From Paenochrobactrum glaciei (GTDB lineage Bacteria; Pseudomonadota; Alphaproteobacteria; Rhizobiales; Rhizobiaceae), in the NCBI RefSeq assembly GCF_039522165.1, contig NZ_BAAADE010000001.1:124001-188000 (forward strand): a stretch of DNA of 64,000 nucleotides. Direction: 5' to 3'. Made by a program: the position numbers and the translations under genes. Below, one piece after another: positions 44,779-53,923 of this stretch (positions are counted from its first letter, which is position 1; each line of letters begins with the position of its first letter). Below the pieces are notes generated by a model, which made no database searches, had not been told where the DNA came from, and saw only the letters and a program-made list of their open reading frames with translations.

Positions 44779-45825
44779 TTAACCCACGAGGCCGGTAACT
44801 TTGAGGAAGGTTGCAGTTGCAACAACCATGAACAGTGAGATCGGCAGGAATACTTTCCAACCCAGACGCATCAGCTGGTCATAACGGTAACGCGGTACAA
44901 AGGCTTTCACGATCGAGAACAGGAAGAAACAGAAGCACAGTTTCAACATGAACCAGATGATACCCGGCACCCAGTTGAGGAACCACACATCGATGATCGG
45001 CAACCAGCCACCAAGGAACAGAATGGTCATCAAAGCACACATCAGTGTGATAGCCACATATTCACCAAGGAAGAACAGCAGGAACGGTGTCGATGAATAT
45101 TCAATCATATGACCGGCGACGAGTTCGGATTCTGCTTCCACCAGATCGAATGGCGGACGGTTGGTTTCTGCCAATGCCGAGATGAAGAAAATCACGAACA
45201 TCGGGAACAGACCCAGCCAATGCCAGTCAAGAAACGAAGCAGGCAGACCCATCATGGTACCAAGACCGGTATTCTGCGCCAGAACAATGTCGGTGAGGTT
45301 CAAAGAACCAACGCACAACAACACAGTCACGATCACAAAACCGATAGAGACTTCATAAGAAACCATCTGCGCGGCCGAACGCAAAGCACCAAGGAACGGA
45401 TATTTCGAGTTGGAAGCCCAACCACCCATAATCACGCCGTAAACTTCCAAAGAAGAAATCGACAGAATATAGAGAATACCAACGTTAATATTGGCAATCG
45501 CCCAGCCTTCGCTGACCGGAATAACCGCCCATGTCGCCAGTGCCAGCACTGCCGAAATGAATGGTGCCAGCAAGAACACGCCCTTATTTGCACCTGAAGG
45601 AATGATTGGTTCCTTGAATACAAATTTCAGCAAGTCGGCAAAGGCCTGCAATGTACCCCATGGTCCAACAACGTTTGGACCGCGACGCATTTGAACTGCT
45701 GCCCATACCTTACGGTCAGCGTAAAGCAGATAAGCCACTACAATCAACAATACGACGAGCAGAACGACCGACTTCAGCGCTATAATCAGCGCGGGCAAGA
45801 CGTAAGCTGCAAAAATTTCGTCCAT
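44779..45825 (-). CDS. nuoH: NADH-quinone oxidoreductase subunit H
   Basis: A 348-residue, eight-span subunit that forms the quinone-binding channel next to NuoB and NuoD. Conserved RRGPNVVGPWGTLQAFAD and ETNRPPFDLVEAESELVAG segments are intact. It lies 18 bases after nuoG and 10 before nuoI. Confidence 0.97.
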   Translation of the reverse strand: MDEIFAAYVLPALIIALKSVVLLVVLLIVVAYLLYADRKVWAAVQMRRGPNVVGPWGTLQAFADLLKFVFKEPIIPSGANKGVFLLAPFISAVLALATWAVIPVSEGWAIANINVGILYILSISSLEVYGVIMGGWASNSKYPFLGALRSAAQMVSYEVSIGFVIVTVLLCVGSLNLTDIVLAQNTGLGTMMGLPASFLDWHWLGLFPMFVIFFISALAETNRPPFDLVEAESELVAGHMIEYSSTPFLLFFLGEYVAITLMCALMTILFLGGWLPIIDVWFLNWVPGIIWFMLKLCFCFFLFSIVKAFVPRYRYDQLMRLGWKVFLPISLFMVVATATFLKVTGLVG

Positions 45826-45843
45826 TTTTCCGTCTCTCTCGCT

Positions 45844-47925
45844 TTACTCTGCCGCCTGCACAAACTGACCTTGAGCCAGTGCGGAACATTCAGCCATTAC
45901 AGCTGATGCACGAGCAATCGGGTTTGTCAGATAGAAATCTTTAATTGTCGAAGCGAAGGCTTGTGTACCAAGCTTGGCAGACTGTTTGCCAAGCGCTGCA
46001 ACATCGGCTGCTTTGCCCGGCTCAATCGCATCAATTGCAGCCATATGCGGGTAGTCCGCATAAAGTTTGGCGCGCAACTGAGCCAATGAATCAAATGGCA
46101 GACGCTGACCCAATGTGTCGGACAGAGCACGCAAAATTGCCCAGTCTTCCTTGGCTTCACCCGGTGCAAAACCTGCACGCATCGACATTTGCACTCGGCC
46201 TTCTGTATTCACATAAGTGCCTGATTTTTCTGTGTAAGCAGCGCCCGGCAGAATGACATCCGCTGCATGTGCGCCTGCATCACCATGGGTGCCCATATAG
46301 ACAACAAATGTGTTGCCCTTAGCTGACATATCCAGCTCATCAGCACCGCTTAAGAAAACAACATCCAGCTTGCCCAGCATATCGGCAGCGCTCACACCAG
46401 CCTCACCCGGTACAAAGCCAAGATCCAAGGCACCAACGCGCGATGCTGCGGTGTGGAGAACCGAGAAACCATTCCAGTCTTCGCTCACCGCACCAACCTG
46501 ATCGGCAAGTTTAGCGCTCGCGGCCAGAACATCGGCACCGTTTTCACCGGTCAATGCACCCTGACCAACAATGATCAATGGCTTGGATGCATTTTTCAGC
46601 ACGCTTGCAAATTCGCCCTTGCCAGCAAGCAGATCGTTCAGGCTGTCAGCACCGGCGCCCAGATAATTGTAGGCATAACGCAGTTCTGCACGCTCACCGA
46701 TCACACCAACAGTCAGCTTGCCCTGACGGTATCTCTTCAAGATACGGGAGTTTAGAACGGCGGCTTCAATGCGCGGGTTAGCACCGATGATCAGCAGAGC
46801 ATCTGCCTGTTCGATACCTTCAATCGTGCTGTTGAAGAGGTACGACGCACGGCCAAATGCCGGATTAAGGGCCACACCATCCTGACGGCTGTCTGTGTTA
46901 ACAGAACCAAGCGATGTCATCAGGTTCTTCAATGCGTAAATTTCTTCAACACTTGCCAGATCGCCGGCAACCGCACCGATACGCTCACCCGAAGTGGCGT
47001 TAACAGCAGCGGCAACAGCCGCAAATGCTTCCGGCCAGCTGGCAGCAACCAAGCGGCCATCTTTACGCACATACGGGCGATCAAGACGCTGTGTGCGCAG
47101 ACCATCCCAAATGAAGCGGGTTTTGTCGGAAATCCACTCTTCGTTCACCTGTTCGTTCAGACGCGGCATAATACGCATCACTTCACGACCACGGGTATCA
47201 ACGCGAATGGCAGAACCAAGAGCATCCATCACATCGATGGATTCTGTTTTGTTCAATTCCCAAGGACGCGCCTGAAATTCGTAAGGCTTGGATGTCAATG
47301 CGCCGACCGGACACAGATCAATCACGTTGCCCTGCAATTCAGAGGTCATCGCGCTTTCAAGATAAGTGGTGATTTCTGCATCTTCACCGCGACCGATAAG
47401 GCCGAGCTCAGAAATACCGGCAACTTCAGTGGTAAAACGAACGCAACGTGTGCAGTGAATGCAACGTGTCATTACAGTTTTGACCAACGGGCCGATATAT
47501 TTGTCTTCAACCGCACGCTTATTTTCGCGGTAGCGGGAACCATCAGTACCAAAGGCCATGGCCTGATCCTGAAGGTCACACTCACCAGCCTGATCACAAA
47601 TCGGGCAATCAAGCGGATGGTTGATGAGCAGGAACTCCATCACACCTTCGCGTGCCTTTTTGACCATAGGCGTATTGGTGAAAATTTCCGGTGTTTCGCC
47701 ATTTGGTCCAGGACGCAAATCGCGCACACCCATAGCGCAAGATGCAGCAGGCTTTGGTGGCCCGCCCTTTACCTCAACCAAACACATGCGGCAGTTTCCG
47801 GCGATGGAAAGCCGCTCATGGAAGCAAAAACGCGGCACTTCAGCGCCTGCCTCTTCGGCTGCCTGAAGGAGCGTATAGTGATCGGGAACTTCGATCTCTG
47901 TGCCGTCAACCTTGATCTTTGCCAT
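45844..47925 (-). CDS. nuoG: NADH-quinone oxidoreductase subunit G
   Basis: A 693-residue iron-sulfur subunit. The N-terminal 2Fe-2S domain has CFHERLSIAGNCRMCLVEV and C at about 62; then the HxxxCxxCxxxxxC site (HPLDCPICDQAGEC) and the CIHCTRC/CPVGAL 4Fe-4S site; the rest is a molybdopterin-oxidoreductase-like domain without cofactor. The ATG at 47925 is preferred to an adjacent upstream GTG. The 137-base gap to nuoF contains an array of hairpins. Confidence 0.96.
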   Translation of the reverse strand: MAKIKVDGTEIEVPDHYTLLQAAEEAGAEVPRFCFHERLSIAGNCRMCLVEVKGGPPKPAASCAMGVRDLRPGPNGETPEIFTNTPMVKKAREGVMEFLLINHPLDCPICDQAGECDLQDQAMAFGTDGSRYRENKRAVEDKYIGPLVKTVMTRCIHCTRCVRFTTEVAGISELGLIGRGEDAEITTYLESAMTSELQGNVIDLCPVGALTSKPYEFQARPWELNKTESIDVMDALGSAIRVDTRGREVMRIMPRLNEQVNEEWISDKTRFIWDGLRTQRLDRPYVRKDGRLVAASWPEAFAAVAAAVNATSGERIGAVAGDLASVEEIYALKNLMTSLGSVNTDSRQDGVALNPAFGRASYLFNSTIEGIEQADALLIIGANPRIEAAVLNSRILKRYRQGKLTVGVIGERAELRYAYNYLGAGADSLNDLLAGKGEFASVLKNASKPLIIVGQGALTGENGADVLAASAKLADQVGAVSEDWNGFSVLHTAASRVGALDLGFVPGEAGVSAADMLGKLDVVFLSGADELDMSAKGNTFVVYMGTHGDAGAHAADVILPGAAYTEKSGTYVNTEGRVQMSMRAGFAPGEAKEDWAILRALSDTLGQRLPFDSLAQLRAKLYADYPHMAAIDAIEPGKAADVAALGKQSAKLGTQAFASTIKDFYLTNPIARASAVMAECSALAQGQFVQAAE

Positions 47926-47939
47926 CACTTGTCCAAACC

Positions 47940-48054
47940 TGCGGCATCAGCCGCATATCTTCAAACCTTGCGGCATTTGCCGCACAACCTTAAATCCAAG
48001 CGGCCAAGCCGCATGCCTTTAAACTTAAAGTCACAGACCGGACAGACCGGTCTG
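47940..48054. repeat. Array of short hairpins in the nuoF-nuoG spacer
   Basis: Three palindromes with the core GCGGC-N(3-4)-GCCGC lie at 47940-47955, 47969-47984 and 47999-48012, spaced 29-31 bases apart with related flanks (AAACC..., TTAAA), so they form a degenerate tandem repeat. A fourth stem (48034-48041 with 48047-48054) follows and contains a nine-base direct repeat (ACAGACCGG). The array fills nearly the whole gap. Confidence 0.8.
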
Positions 48055-48062
48055 CAGCCTTT

Positions 48063-49370
48063 TTACTCCGCTGCTTCCAAAGCAATGTTACGGCTTTGAA
48101 CAGCATTGCGTGTATATTCATCAATGCGCTTTTCAATTTCAGGGCGGAAATTGCGGATCAGGCCCTGAACCGGCCATGCAGCAGCATCGCCCAGCGCACA
48201 AATGGTGTGACCTTCAATCTGCTTGGTCACATCGAACAACATGTCGATTTCGCGCTTCTGCGCATTACCGGTTACCATGCGTTCCATCACACGCCACATC
48301 CAACCTGTACCTTCACGACACGGTGTGCACTGGCCGCAGCTTTCATGTTTGAAGAAAGCTGAAAGACGCGCAATCGCTTTAATCACGTCGGTTGATTTGT
48401 CCATGACAATCAAACCACCGGTACCGAATGAGGATTTAACGTCACGCATGCCGTCAAAATCCATCACCGCATCCATCATGTCTTCTGCTTTAACAAGCGG
48501 ACAGGATGCGCCACCTGGAATAACTGCAAGCAGATTATCCCAACCGCCGCGAATACCACCGGCATGCTTTTCGATCAGCTCACGGAACGGAACGCCCATG
48601 ACTTCTTCAACAGTGCAAGGTGTGTTGACGTGGCCGGAAATCTGAAACAGCTTGGTGCCGACATTGTTCGGGCGGCCAAGCGACGAGAACCATGCACCGC
48701 CGCGACGCAAAATGGTCGGAGCAACAGAAATGGATTCTACGTTGTTCACAGTTGTCGGGCAGCCATAGAGACCGACATTGGCCGGAAACGGAGGCTTCAA
48801 GCGTGGCTGGCCTTTTTTGCCTTCCAAGCTTTCGAGCAAAGCTGTTTCTTCACCGCAAATATAAGCGCCTGCGCCGTGGGAGACGTAAACGTCCATATCC
48901 CAGCCGCATTTGTTATTTTTGCCAAGCAACCCTGCTGCGTAGCACTCATCAATTGCAGCTTGCAGTGCTTCACGCTCACGCATGAACTCACCACGAATAT
49001 AGATGTAAGCAGTATGTGCGCCCATTGCGCAACCGGCAATCACGCAGCCTTCGATCAGCGTATGCGGATCATGGCGCATGATGTCACGGTCTTTACAAGT
49101 GCCCGGCTCCGACTCATCCGCGTTCACAACGAGGTAATGCGGACGGCCATCGCTTTCTTTCGGCATGAAAGACCATTTCATACCGGTCGGGAAGCCCGCA
49201 CCACCACGACCACGAAGACCGGAAGCCTTCATTTCGTTGATGATCCAGTCACGACCCTGATCGATCAGGCCTTTGGTATTGTCCCAATGGCCGCGAGCCA
49301 TCGCACCTTTAAGCGATTTGTCTTTCAGGCCATAAATATTTGTAAAGATACGATCTTTATCAGCCAGCAT
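48063..49370 (-). CDS. nuoF: NADH-quinone oxidoreductase subunit F
   Basis: A 435-residue subunit that binds NADH, FMN and cluster N3. NADH/FMN sites: GRGGAGFPTGMKW and ESEPGTCKDR; GEETALLESLEGKKG; the N3 cluster is ESCGQCTPCREGT with a last Cys in HTICALGDAAAWP. The ATG at 49370 is used; TTG before it is also open. It starts 4 bases after the nuoE stop. Confidence 0.97.
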   Translation of the reverse strand: MLADKDRIFTNIYGLKDKSLKGAMARGHWDNTKGLIDQGRDWIINEMKASGLRGRGGAGFPTGMKWSFMPKESDGRPHYLVVNADESEPGTCKDRDIMRHDPHTLIEGCVIAGCAMGAHTAYIYIRGEFMREREALQAAIDECYAAGLLGKNNKCGWDMDVYVSHGAGAYICGEETALLESLEGKKGQPRLKPPFPANVGLYGCPTTVNNVESISVAPTILRRGGAWFSSLGRPNNVGTKLFQISGHVNTPCTVEEVMGVPFRELIEKHAGGIRGGWDNLLAVIPGGASCPLVKAEDMMDAVMDFDGMRDVKSSFGTGGLIVMDKSTDVIKAIARLSAFFKHESCGQCTPCREGTGWMWRVMERMVTGNAQKREIDMLFDVTKQIEGHTICALGDAAAWPVQGLIRNFRPEIEKRIDEYTRNAVQSRNIALEAAE

Positions 49371-49374
49371 CAAA

Positions 49375-50004
49375 TCAGCCCTCCGCTTTCGGATTGCTTG
49401 TCGTCAAAGATGTCGGGCCACCGGCAGGAGCAGAAAAATCACGCTCGATCTGTGGACCCGGTTTAATCGTGTCACCTTTGCCGCTTGCGAAAGCATCAAT
49501 GATTTCTTCCAGACGCTCAGGTGTCAGATCTTCATAAGCGTCTTTGAAGATCATGACCATCGGCGCATTGACGCAAGCGCCCTGACACTCGACTTCTTCC
49601 CAAGACAGCGTGCCGTCTTCATTCAAGGTCTGCGGGTCATGATGAATTTTGTGCTTGCACACTTTCATCAGGTCTTCTGCACCGCGCAGCATGCAAGGTG
49701 TTGTACCGCAAACCTGAATATGGGCGCGTGTACCAACCGGCTTCAGCTGGAACTGGGTGTAGAAAGTGGCAACTTCCAGCACACGGATCAAAGGCATAGC
49801 AAGCATAGCTGCAATATGTTCGATCGATGCTTTTGTGACCCAACCTTCCTGCTCCTGCGCACGCATCAGCAGCGGGATAACAGCTGATGCCTGACGGCCT
49901 TCAGGAAATTTTTTGATAGTCTGTTCAGCCCAAGCCTGATTTTCCGCATTAAAAGCAAATGCGGCTGGCTGGACGGAATCTTCTGCGAGACGACGGACGG
50001 ACAT
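49375..50004 (-). CDS. nuoE: NADH-quinone oxidoreductase subunit E
   Basis: A 209-residue thioredoxin-like subunit holding the 2Fe-2S cluster N1a. Cysteines are in CGTTPC (near residue 100) and CQGACVNAP (near 140). Its ATG shares one base with the nuoD TGA (TGATG). The C-terminal 50 residues are low-complexity, as in relatives. Confidence 0.96.
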   Translation of the reverse strand: MSVRRLAEDSVQPAAFAFNAENQAWAEQTIKKFPEGRQASAVIPLLMRAQEQEGWVTKASIEHIAAMLAMPLIRVLEVATFYTQFQLKPVGTRAHIQVCGTTPCMLRGAEDLMKVCKHKIHHDPQTLNEDGTLSWEEVECQGACVNAPMVMIFKDAYEDLTPERLEEIIDAFASGKGDTIKPGPQIERDFSAPAGGPTSLTTSNPKAEG

Positions 50005-51197
50005 CAGCGGTCTACCTCACCAAACACGATATCGAGTGAACCAAGGATCGCCGAAACGTCAGCCAGCATGTGGCCGCGGCAAAGGAAATCCATAGCCTGA
50101 AGATGAGCAAAACCCGGTGCACGCAATTTGCAGCGATAAGGCTTATTGGTGCCGTCAGACACCAGATAAACACCGAATTCACCCTTAGGTGCTTCTACAG
50201 CTGCATAGACCTCGCCTGCCGGCACATGGTAGCCTTCAGTGTAAAGCTTGAAGTGATGAATGAGCGCTTCCATCGAACGCTTCATCTCACCGCGTTTCGG
50301 CGGTACGATCTTATTGTCTGTATGCGATACAGGGCCAACGCGCTCTTTACCCAGCAGCAATTCACAGCACTGGCGCATAATCTTAGCGGACTGGCGCATT
50401 TCTTCCATACGGATCAGATAACGGTCATAGCAGTCGCCGTTTTTACCGATCGGAATGTCGAATTCCATTTCCGAATAGCATTCATATGGCTGACTTTTGC
50501 GCAAATCCCATGCAGCGCCAGAGCCACGAACCATCACACCGGAGAAGCCCCATGCCCACGCATCTTCCAGAGACACAACACCGATATCGACGTTACGCTG
50601 CTTGAAAATACGGTTCGGGGTAATCAGGTTGTCCAGATTGCTCAGGGTTGTCGCCAAGAAAGGATCAATCCAGTCAGCAATATCCTGCACCAATTGCTCT
50701 GGGATATCCTGATGCACACCACCCGGACGGAAATAGGCAGCGTGCATACGGGCGCCACAGGCGCGCTCATAAAACACCATCAGCTTTTCACGTTCTTCAA
50801 AGCCCCAGAGCGGCGGTGTCAAAGCACCAACGTCCATAGCCTGTGTGGTGACGTTCAAAAGGTGGTTAAGAATACGGCCGATTTCGGAATAAAGCACACG
50901 GATCAGCTGGCCGCGCTTTGGCACAGTAATGCCGAGCAGACGCTCAACAGCCAGCGCATAGGCATGCTCCTGATTCATCGGCGCAACATAATCGAGGCGA
51001 TCCAGATATGGCAAAGCCTGCAAATATGTTTTGGTTTCCATCAGCTTTTCGGTACCGCGATGCAGCAAGCCAATATGCGGATCGACGCGCTCGACCACTT
51101 CGCCGTCCAACTCCAGCACCAGACGCAAAACGCCGTGCGCCGCCGGATGCTGCGGGCCGAAGTTGATGTTAAAATTTCTTACTTGTGTCTCAGCCAT
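50004..51197 (-). CDS. nuoD: NADH-quinone oxidoreductase subunit D
   Basis: A 396-residue 49-kDa-type subunit next to the quinone site. NFGPQHPAAHGVLRLVLELDGE, HRGTEKLME and the C-terminal DIVFGEVDR are conserved. The ATG at 51197 lies inside the last codons of the GFA-family gene, which overlaps it by 8 bases; eight further upstream codons are open. Confidence 0.97.
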   Translation of the reverse strand: MAETQVRNFNINFGPQHPAAHGVLRLVLELDGEVVERVDPHIGLLHRGTEKLMETKTYLQALPYLDRLDYVAPMNQEHAYALAVERLLGITVPKRGQLIRVLYSEIGRILNHLLNVTTQAMDVGALTPPLWGFEEREKLMVFYERACGARMHAAYFRPGGVHQDIPEQLVQDIADWIDPFLATTLSNLDNLITPNRIFKQRNVDIGVVSLEDAWAWGFSGVMVRGSGAAWDLRKSQPYECYSEMEFDIPIGKNGDCYDRYLIRMEEMRQSAKIMRQCCELLLGKERVGPVSHTDNKIVPPKRGEMKRSMEALIHHFKLYTEGYHVPAGEVYAAVEAPKGEFGVYLVSDGTNKPYRCKLRAPGFAHLQAMDFLCRGHMLADVSAILGSLDIVFGEVDR

Positions 51198-51630
51198 TGT
51201 CGGCATCCTCTGTAGAGGCATAAGCTGCCAGAAACTCTGCTTCCGTCATTTTGCTCGTATCATTGGCAAAAGCGTAATTGTCAGGTTTCTTGTCGATAAA
51301 GATTTCCGTCGTAAACCTGAATTGCGAAGGATCGTCAAACGCCTGAATGGACACAACGCTATGGGAGCCATCCTGCATCCGCCACATCAAAGTGGAGCCG
51401 CAAGATTTACAAAATCCGCGCTCTCCCCATTCGGATGAGCGGTAAAATGTAAGATCATCACCATTGGTGACTTCAAGGCTATCGCCACATTCCACACTCA
51501 AAAACACACCACCAGTCCAGCGGCGGCACATTGAGCAATGGCATGCGCCCATCTCGTCATTCATAGGCTTCGCCGAAAAGCGTACGGAACCACACAGGCA
51601 ACGACCTTCCAACTTAGCGCTCACAGACAT
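51190..51630 (-). CDS. GFA/CENP-V family zinc-binding protein within the nuo operon
   Basis: A 146-residue protein of the glutathione-dependent formaldehyde-activating (GFA) fold. The zinc ligands are intact: CLC (11, 13), CHCSMC (30, 32, 35) and FCKSC (74, 77). The family is named for a formaldehyde-glutathione adduct enzyme, but most members have no proven activity. It starts 32 bases after nuoC and its end overlaps the nuoD start by 8 bases, so it must be expressed with complex I. It is not part of the canonical 14-subunit set; whether it has an assembly role is unknown. Confidence 0.88.
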   Translation of the reverse strand: MSVSAKLEGRCLCGSVRFSAKPMNDEMGACHCSMCRRWTGGVFLSVECGDSLEVTNGDDLTFYRSSEWGERGFCKSCGSTLMWRMQDGSHSVVSIQAFDDPSQFRFTTEIFIDKKPDNYAFANDTSKMTEAEFLAAYASTEDADNG

Positions 51631-51662
51631 TCTTCAATCCTCACACGTAGGCTTTAAGCCAA

Positions 51663-52271
51663 TTAATTGACTTTGGCTTTTTCATCACCAGGCAAAACGT
51701 AATCGGTCCCTTCCCACGGGGACAGGAAGTCAAAATTACGGAATTCCTGACGCAGAACGACCGGTTCATAAACAACGCGCTTATGCTCGTCGCTGTAGCG
51801 GACTTCAACAAAACCGGTAGTCGGGAAATCTTTACGCAGCGGATGACCTTCAAAACCGTAATCGGTCAGAATACGACGCAGATCCGGATGACCGGAGAAC
51901 AAAACGCCGTACATGTCATAGATTTCACGCTCGAACCAGTCAGCACCGATAAAGACAGCAGTTGCAGATGGAACAAGTACATCTTCGTCAGCAGTTACTT
52001 TAACGCGCATACGCAGGTTCTGGCGTGGTGACATCAGCTGATAAACCACATCAAAGCGCTCAGTGCGCTCAGGGTAATCAACACCGCTGATATCGGTCAG
52101 GTTAACAAACTGACACTGAACATCATCACGCAGGAAAGTCAGAACATTGATCAGGCTCTCTTTAGAGACACTGACCGTCAGTTCACCATAGGCAAACTTG
52201 ATATCTTCAATAGCACCGGCAAAACGCTCTTTCAGATAGGCTGAAAGATCATGGAGGGCTTCCTCACTCAT
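51663..52271 (-). CDS. nuoC: NADH-quinone oxidoreductase subunit C
   Basis: A 202-residue 30-kDa-type subunit (not fused to NuoD). ADWFEREIYDMYGVLFSGHPDLRRILTDYGFEGHPLRKDFP is the family signature. The ATG at 52271 gives the normal length; 9 upstream codons are open and overlap nuoB. Confidence 0.96.
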   Translation of the reverse strand: MSEEALHDLSAYLKERFAGAIEDIKFAYGELTVSVSKESLINVLTFLRDDVQCQFVNLTDISGVDYPERTERFDVVYQLMSPRQNLRMRVKVTADEDVLVPSATAVFIGADWFEREIYDMYGVLFSGHPDLRRILTDYGFEGHPLRKDFPTTGFVEVRYSDEHKRVVYEPVVLRQEFRNFDFLSPWEGTDYVLPGDEKAKVN

Positions 52272-52287
52272 CACTTTCACTCCCTTC

Positions 52288-52869
52288 TTAACGCTCAATC
52301 GTACCGGTGCGGCGGATTTTCTTTTGCAGCATCAAGATGCCGTAAAGAAGCGCCTCAGCGGTTGGCGGGCAGCCCGGCACATAAATATCCACCGGAACAA
52401 CACGGTCACAACCACGCACGACCGAATAAGAATAATGGTAATAACCACCACCATTGGCACACGATCCCATCGAGATCACATAACGCGGCTCCGGCATCTG
52501 GTCATAAACCTTGCGCAGTGCCGGTGCCATTTTGTTGGTCAATGTACCTGCAACAATCATCACGTCGGACTGACGTGGTGAAGCACGCGGCGCAATACCA
52601 AAACGCTCGGCATCGTAGCGCGGCATGGAGATATGCATCATCTCAACAGCGCAGCAAGCAAGACCGAAGGTCATCCACATCAGCGAGCCGGTACGTGCCC
52701 ATGTAATCAATGCATCAGCAGAGGTAACGATGAAGCCCTTATCGGACAGTTCATTATTCAGCTCACTGAAGAATGCATCATCAGCACCAATCGGCTTGCC
52801 GGTATTCGGATCGATAATGCCTTTCGGCTGCGGTGCGATCAGTGTGGCGTTGCTGTTGGTCAATCCCAT
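52288..52869 (-). CDS. nuoB: NADH-quinone oxidoreductase subunit B
   Basis: A 193-residue subunit with the terminal cluster N2: adjacent cysteines in GLACCAVEMMH, then GSCANGGG and VPGCPPTAEALL. Start at 52869 (MGLTNSN) overlaps the nuoA end by 10 bases. Confidence 0.97.
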   Translation of the reverse strand: MGLTNSNATLIAPQPKGIIDPNTGKPIGADDAFFSELNNELSDKGFIVTSADALITWARTGSLMWMTFGLACCAVEMMHISMPRYDAERFGIAPRASPRQSDVMIVAGTLTNKMAPALRKVYDQMPEPRYVISMGSCANGGGYYHYSYSVVRGCDRVVPVDIYVPGCPPTAEALLYGILMLQKKIRRTGTIER

Positions 52870-53225
52870 TCCAGCGCCCCCTTCTTCCATTCATAAATGA
52901 AACCGATAGTCAGCACGAACAAAAACGCCATCATGGAGCCGTAGCCCAGCCAACCGATGGAGCCGAATGAAACAGCCCACGGAAACAGGAACACAACTTC
53001 CAGATCGAAGATAATAAAGAGAATCGATACGAGATAAAACCGCACATCGAACTTCATGCGCGCATCATCGAAAGCGTTGAATCCGCACTCATAAGCTGAC
53101 AGCTTTTCCGGATCAGGTTGCCGGTAAGCAACGAGAAATGGCGCAATCAAAAGTGCAATGCCAATAATCATGGCGATGCCAATGAAAATGACGATCGGTA
53201 GATAGGAACTTAAAAGCTCGTTCAT
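52860..53225 (-). CDS. nuoA: NADH-quinone oxidoreductase subunit A
   Basis: A 121-residue, three-span subunit; KLSAYECGFNAFDDARMKFDVRFYLVSILFIIFDLEVVFLFPWA is the signature, including the loop Cys that reports active/deactive state in relatives. It is the first gene of the nuo operon. Confidence 0.97.
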   Translation of the reverse strand: MNELLSSYLPIVIFIGIAMIIGIALLIAPFLVAYRQPDPEKLSAYECGFNAFDDARMKFDVRFYLVSILFIIFDLEVVFLFPWAVSFGSIGWLGYGSMMAFLFVLTIGFIYEWKKGALEWD

Positions 53226-53726
53226 GATCCCTTTTCCGGCTTAACACGAGGCGTTACGCCCAGTCATAAGCCCTCCATGGTTACGACTCTGCGACACATT
53301 GCATCTATGGCAACTCCTCGCCCGTGCAGCTTCAAAAGGCATGCCGTGCGAACTACAGCTAATTCGATGCGACGACTACCCCAGAGTGCTTCCGAGTGCA
53401 ACCCCTGAGGCTGTGACACATTGGAACAGACTGATATTTAAACCACGAAACAGCAGATGCCGCCAAATATCTCATTTTTTTAAATCTTTACCGGCCTAAA
53501 CCCGAGCCCGCGGGACTTGAAGCTGTGCATAAGATATCGCAAAAACGTATTTTAACACCAGCTAATGTTGTAAAACGCACGTAAAAAGAGAATCAACGAC
53601 CAGATCACAGATTTGTGAAGCTGTTGAGCGCGAAATCAGCTCTCAACTTGAGGTGGTATACAACCTTGAAAATGTCCACGCGCCAAAACGCTTAATTGCG
53701 ACACATTACGACAAGCCGAAAACACC
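53226..53726. other. Upstream region of the nuo operon
   Basis: About 500 bases without a gene I can support. The nuoA promoter must lie here on the minus strand; I see no strong -35/-10 pair (a TTGAAG at 53329-53334 has a poor -10). A short plus-strand frame at 53299-53499 lacks a ribosome site and family resemblance. The size suggests a long leader or regulatory sites. Confidence 0.4.
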
Positions 53727-53819
53727 TTAATATCTGTCTTTTTTCCATAACAGAAAGATAGTGATCGGCACGATCGCAAAAATGATAACTTCGATAATCC
53801 ATAAGTATTTAAGGATCAT
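53727..53819 (-). CDS. 30-residue single-pass membrane protein
   Basis: An ATG at 53819 opens a 30-codon frame, MILKYLWIIEVIIFAIVP then ITIFLLWKKDRY, ending in TAA. It would be one transmembrane helix with a basic C-terminus (KKDR) on the cytoplasmic side. The ribosome site is weak (GAAG). It lies 104 bases downstream of the mscS stop on the same strand and upstream of nuoA. I do not know a named family; the clean helix with charged flanks is the only support. Confidence 0.5.
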   Translation of the reverse strand: MILKYLWIIEVIIFAIVPITIFLLWKKDRY

Positions 53820-53923
53820 AGCTTCGGTTCCACATCTGCGGCTAAGGTTCAAATCAGTTTAGAACGAATCTTAACAGTTAGATTAGTGAAAGGACATAAG
53901 ACCAAGGTTGGTGCGACCTTAGT

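Noticed and set aside
47455..48099. 214-codon plus-strand frame opposite the nuoG start and spacer
   Set aside because: Shadow of nuoG running through the hairpin array; no protein-like features.
50070..51215. 381-codon plus-strand frame opposite nuoD
   Set aside because: Complete antisense overlap with nuoD; His/Cys-rich translation with no family resemblance.
53299..53499. 66-codon plus-strand frame upstream of nuoA
   Set aside because: No ribosome site, no recognisable sequence, odd composition for this genome, and it lies where the nuo promoter and leader should be.
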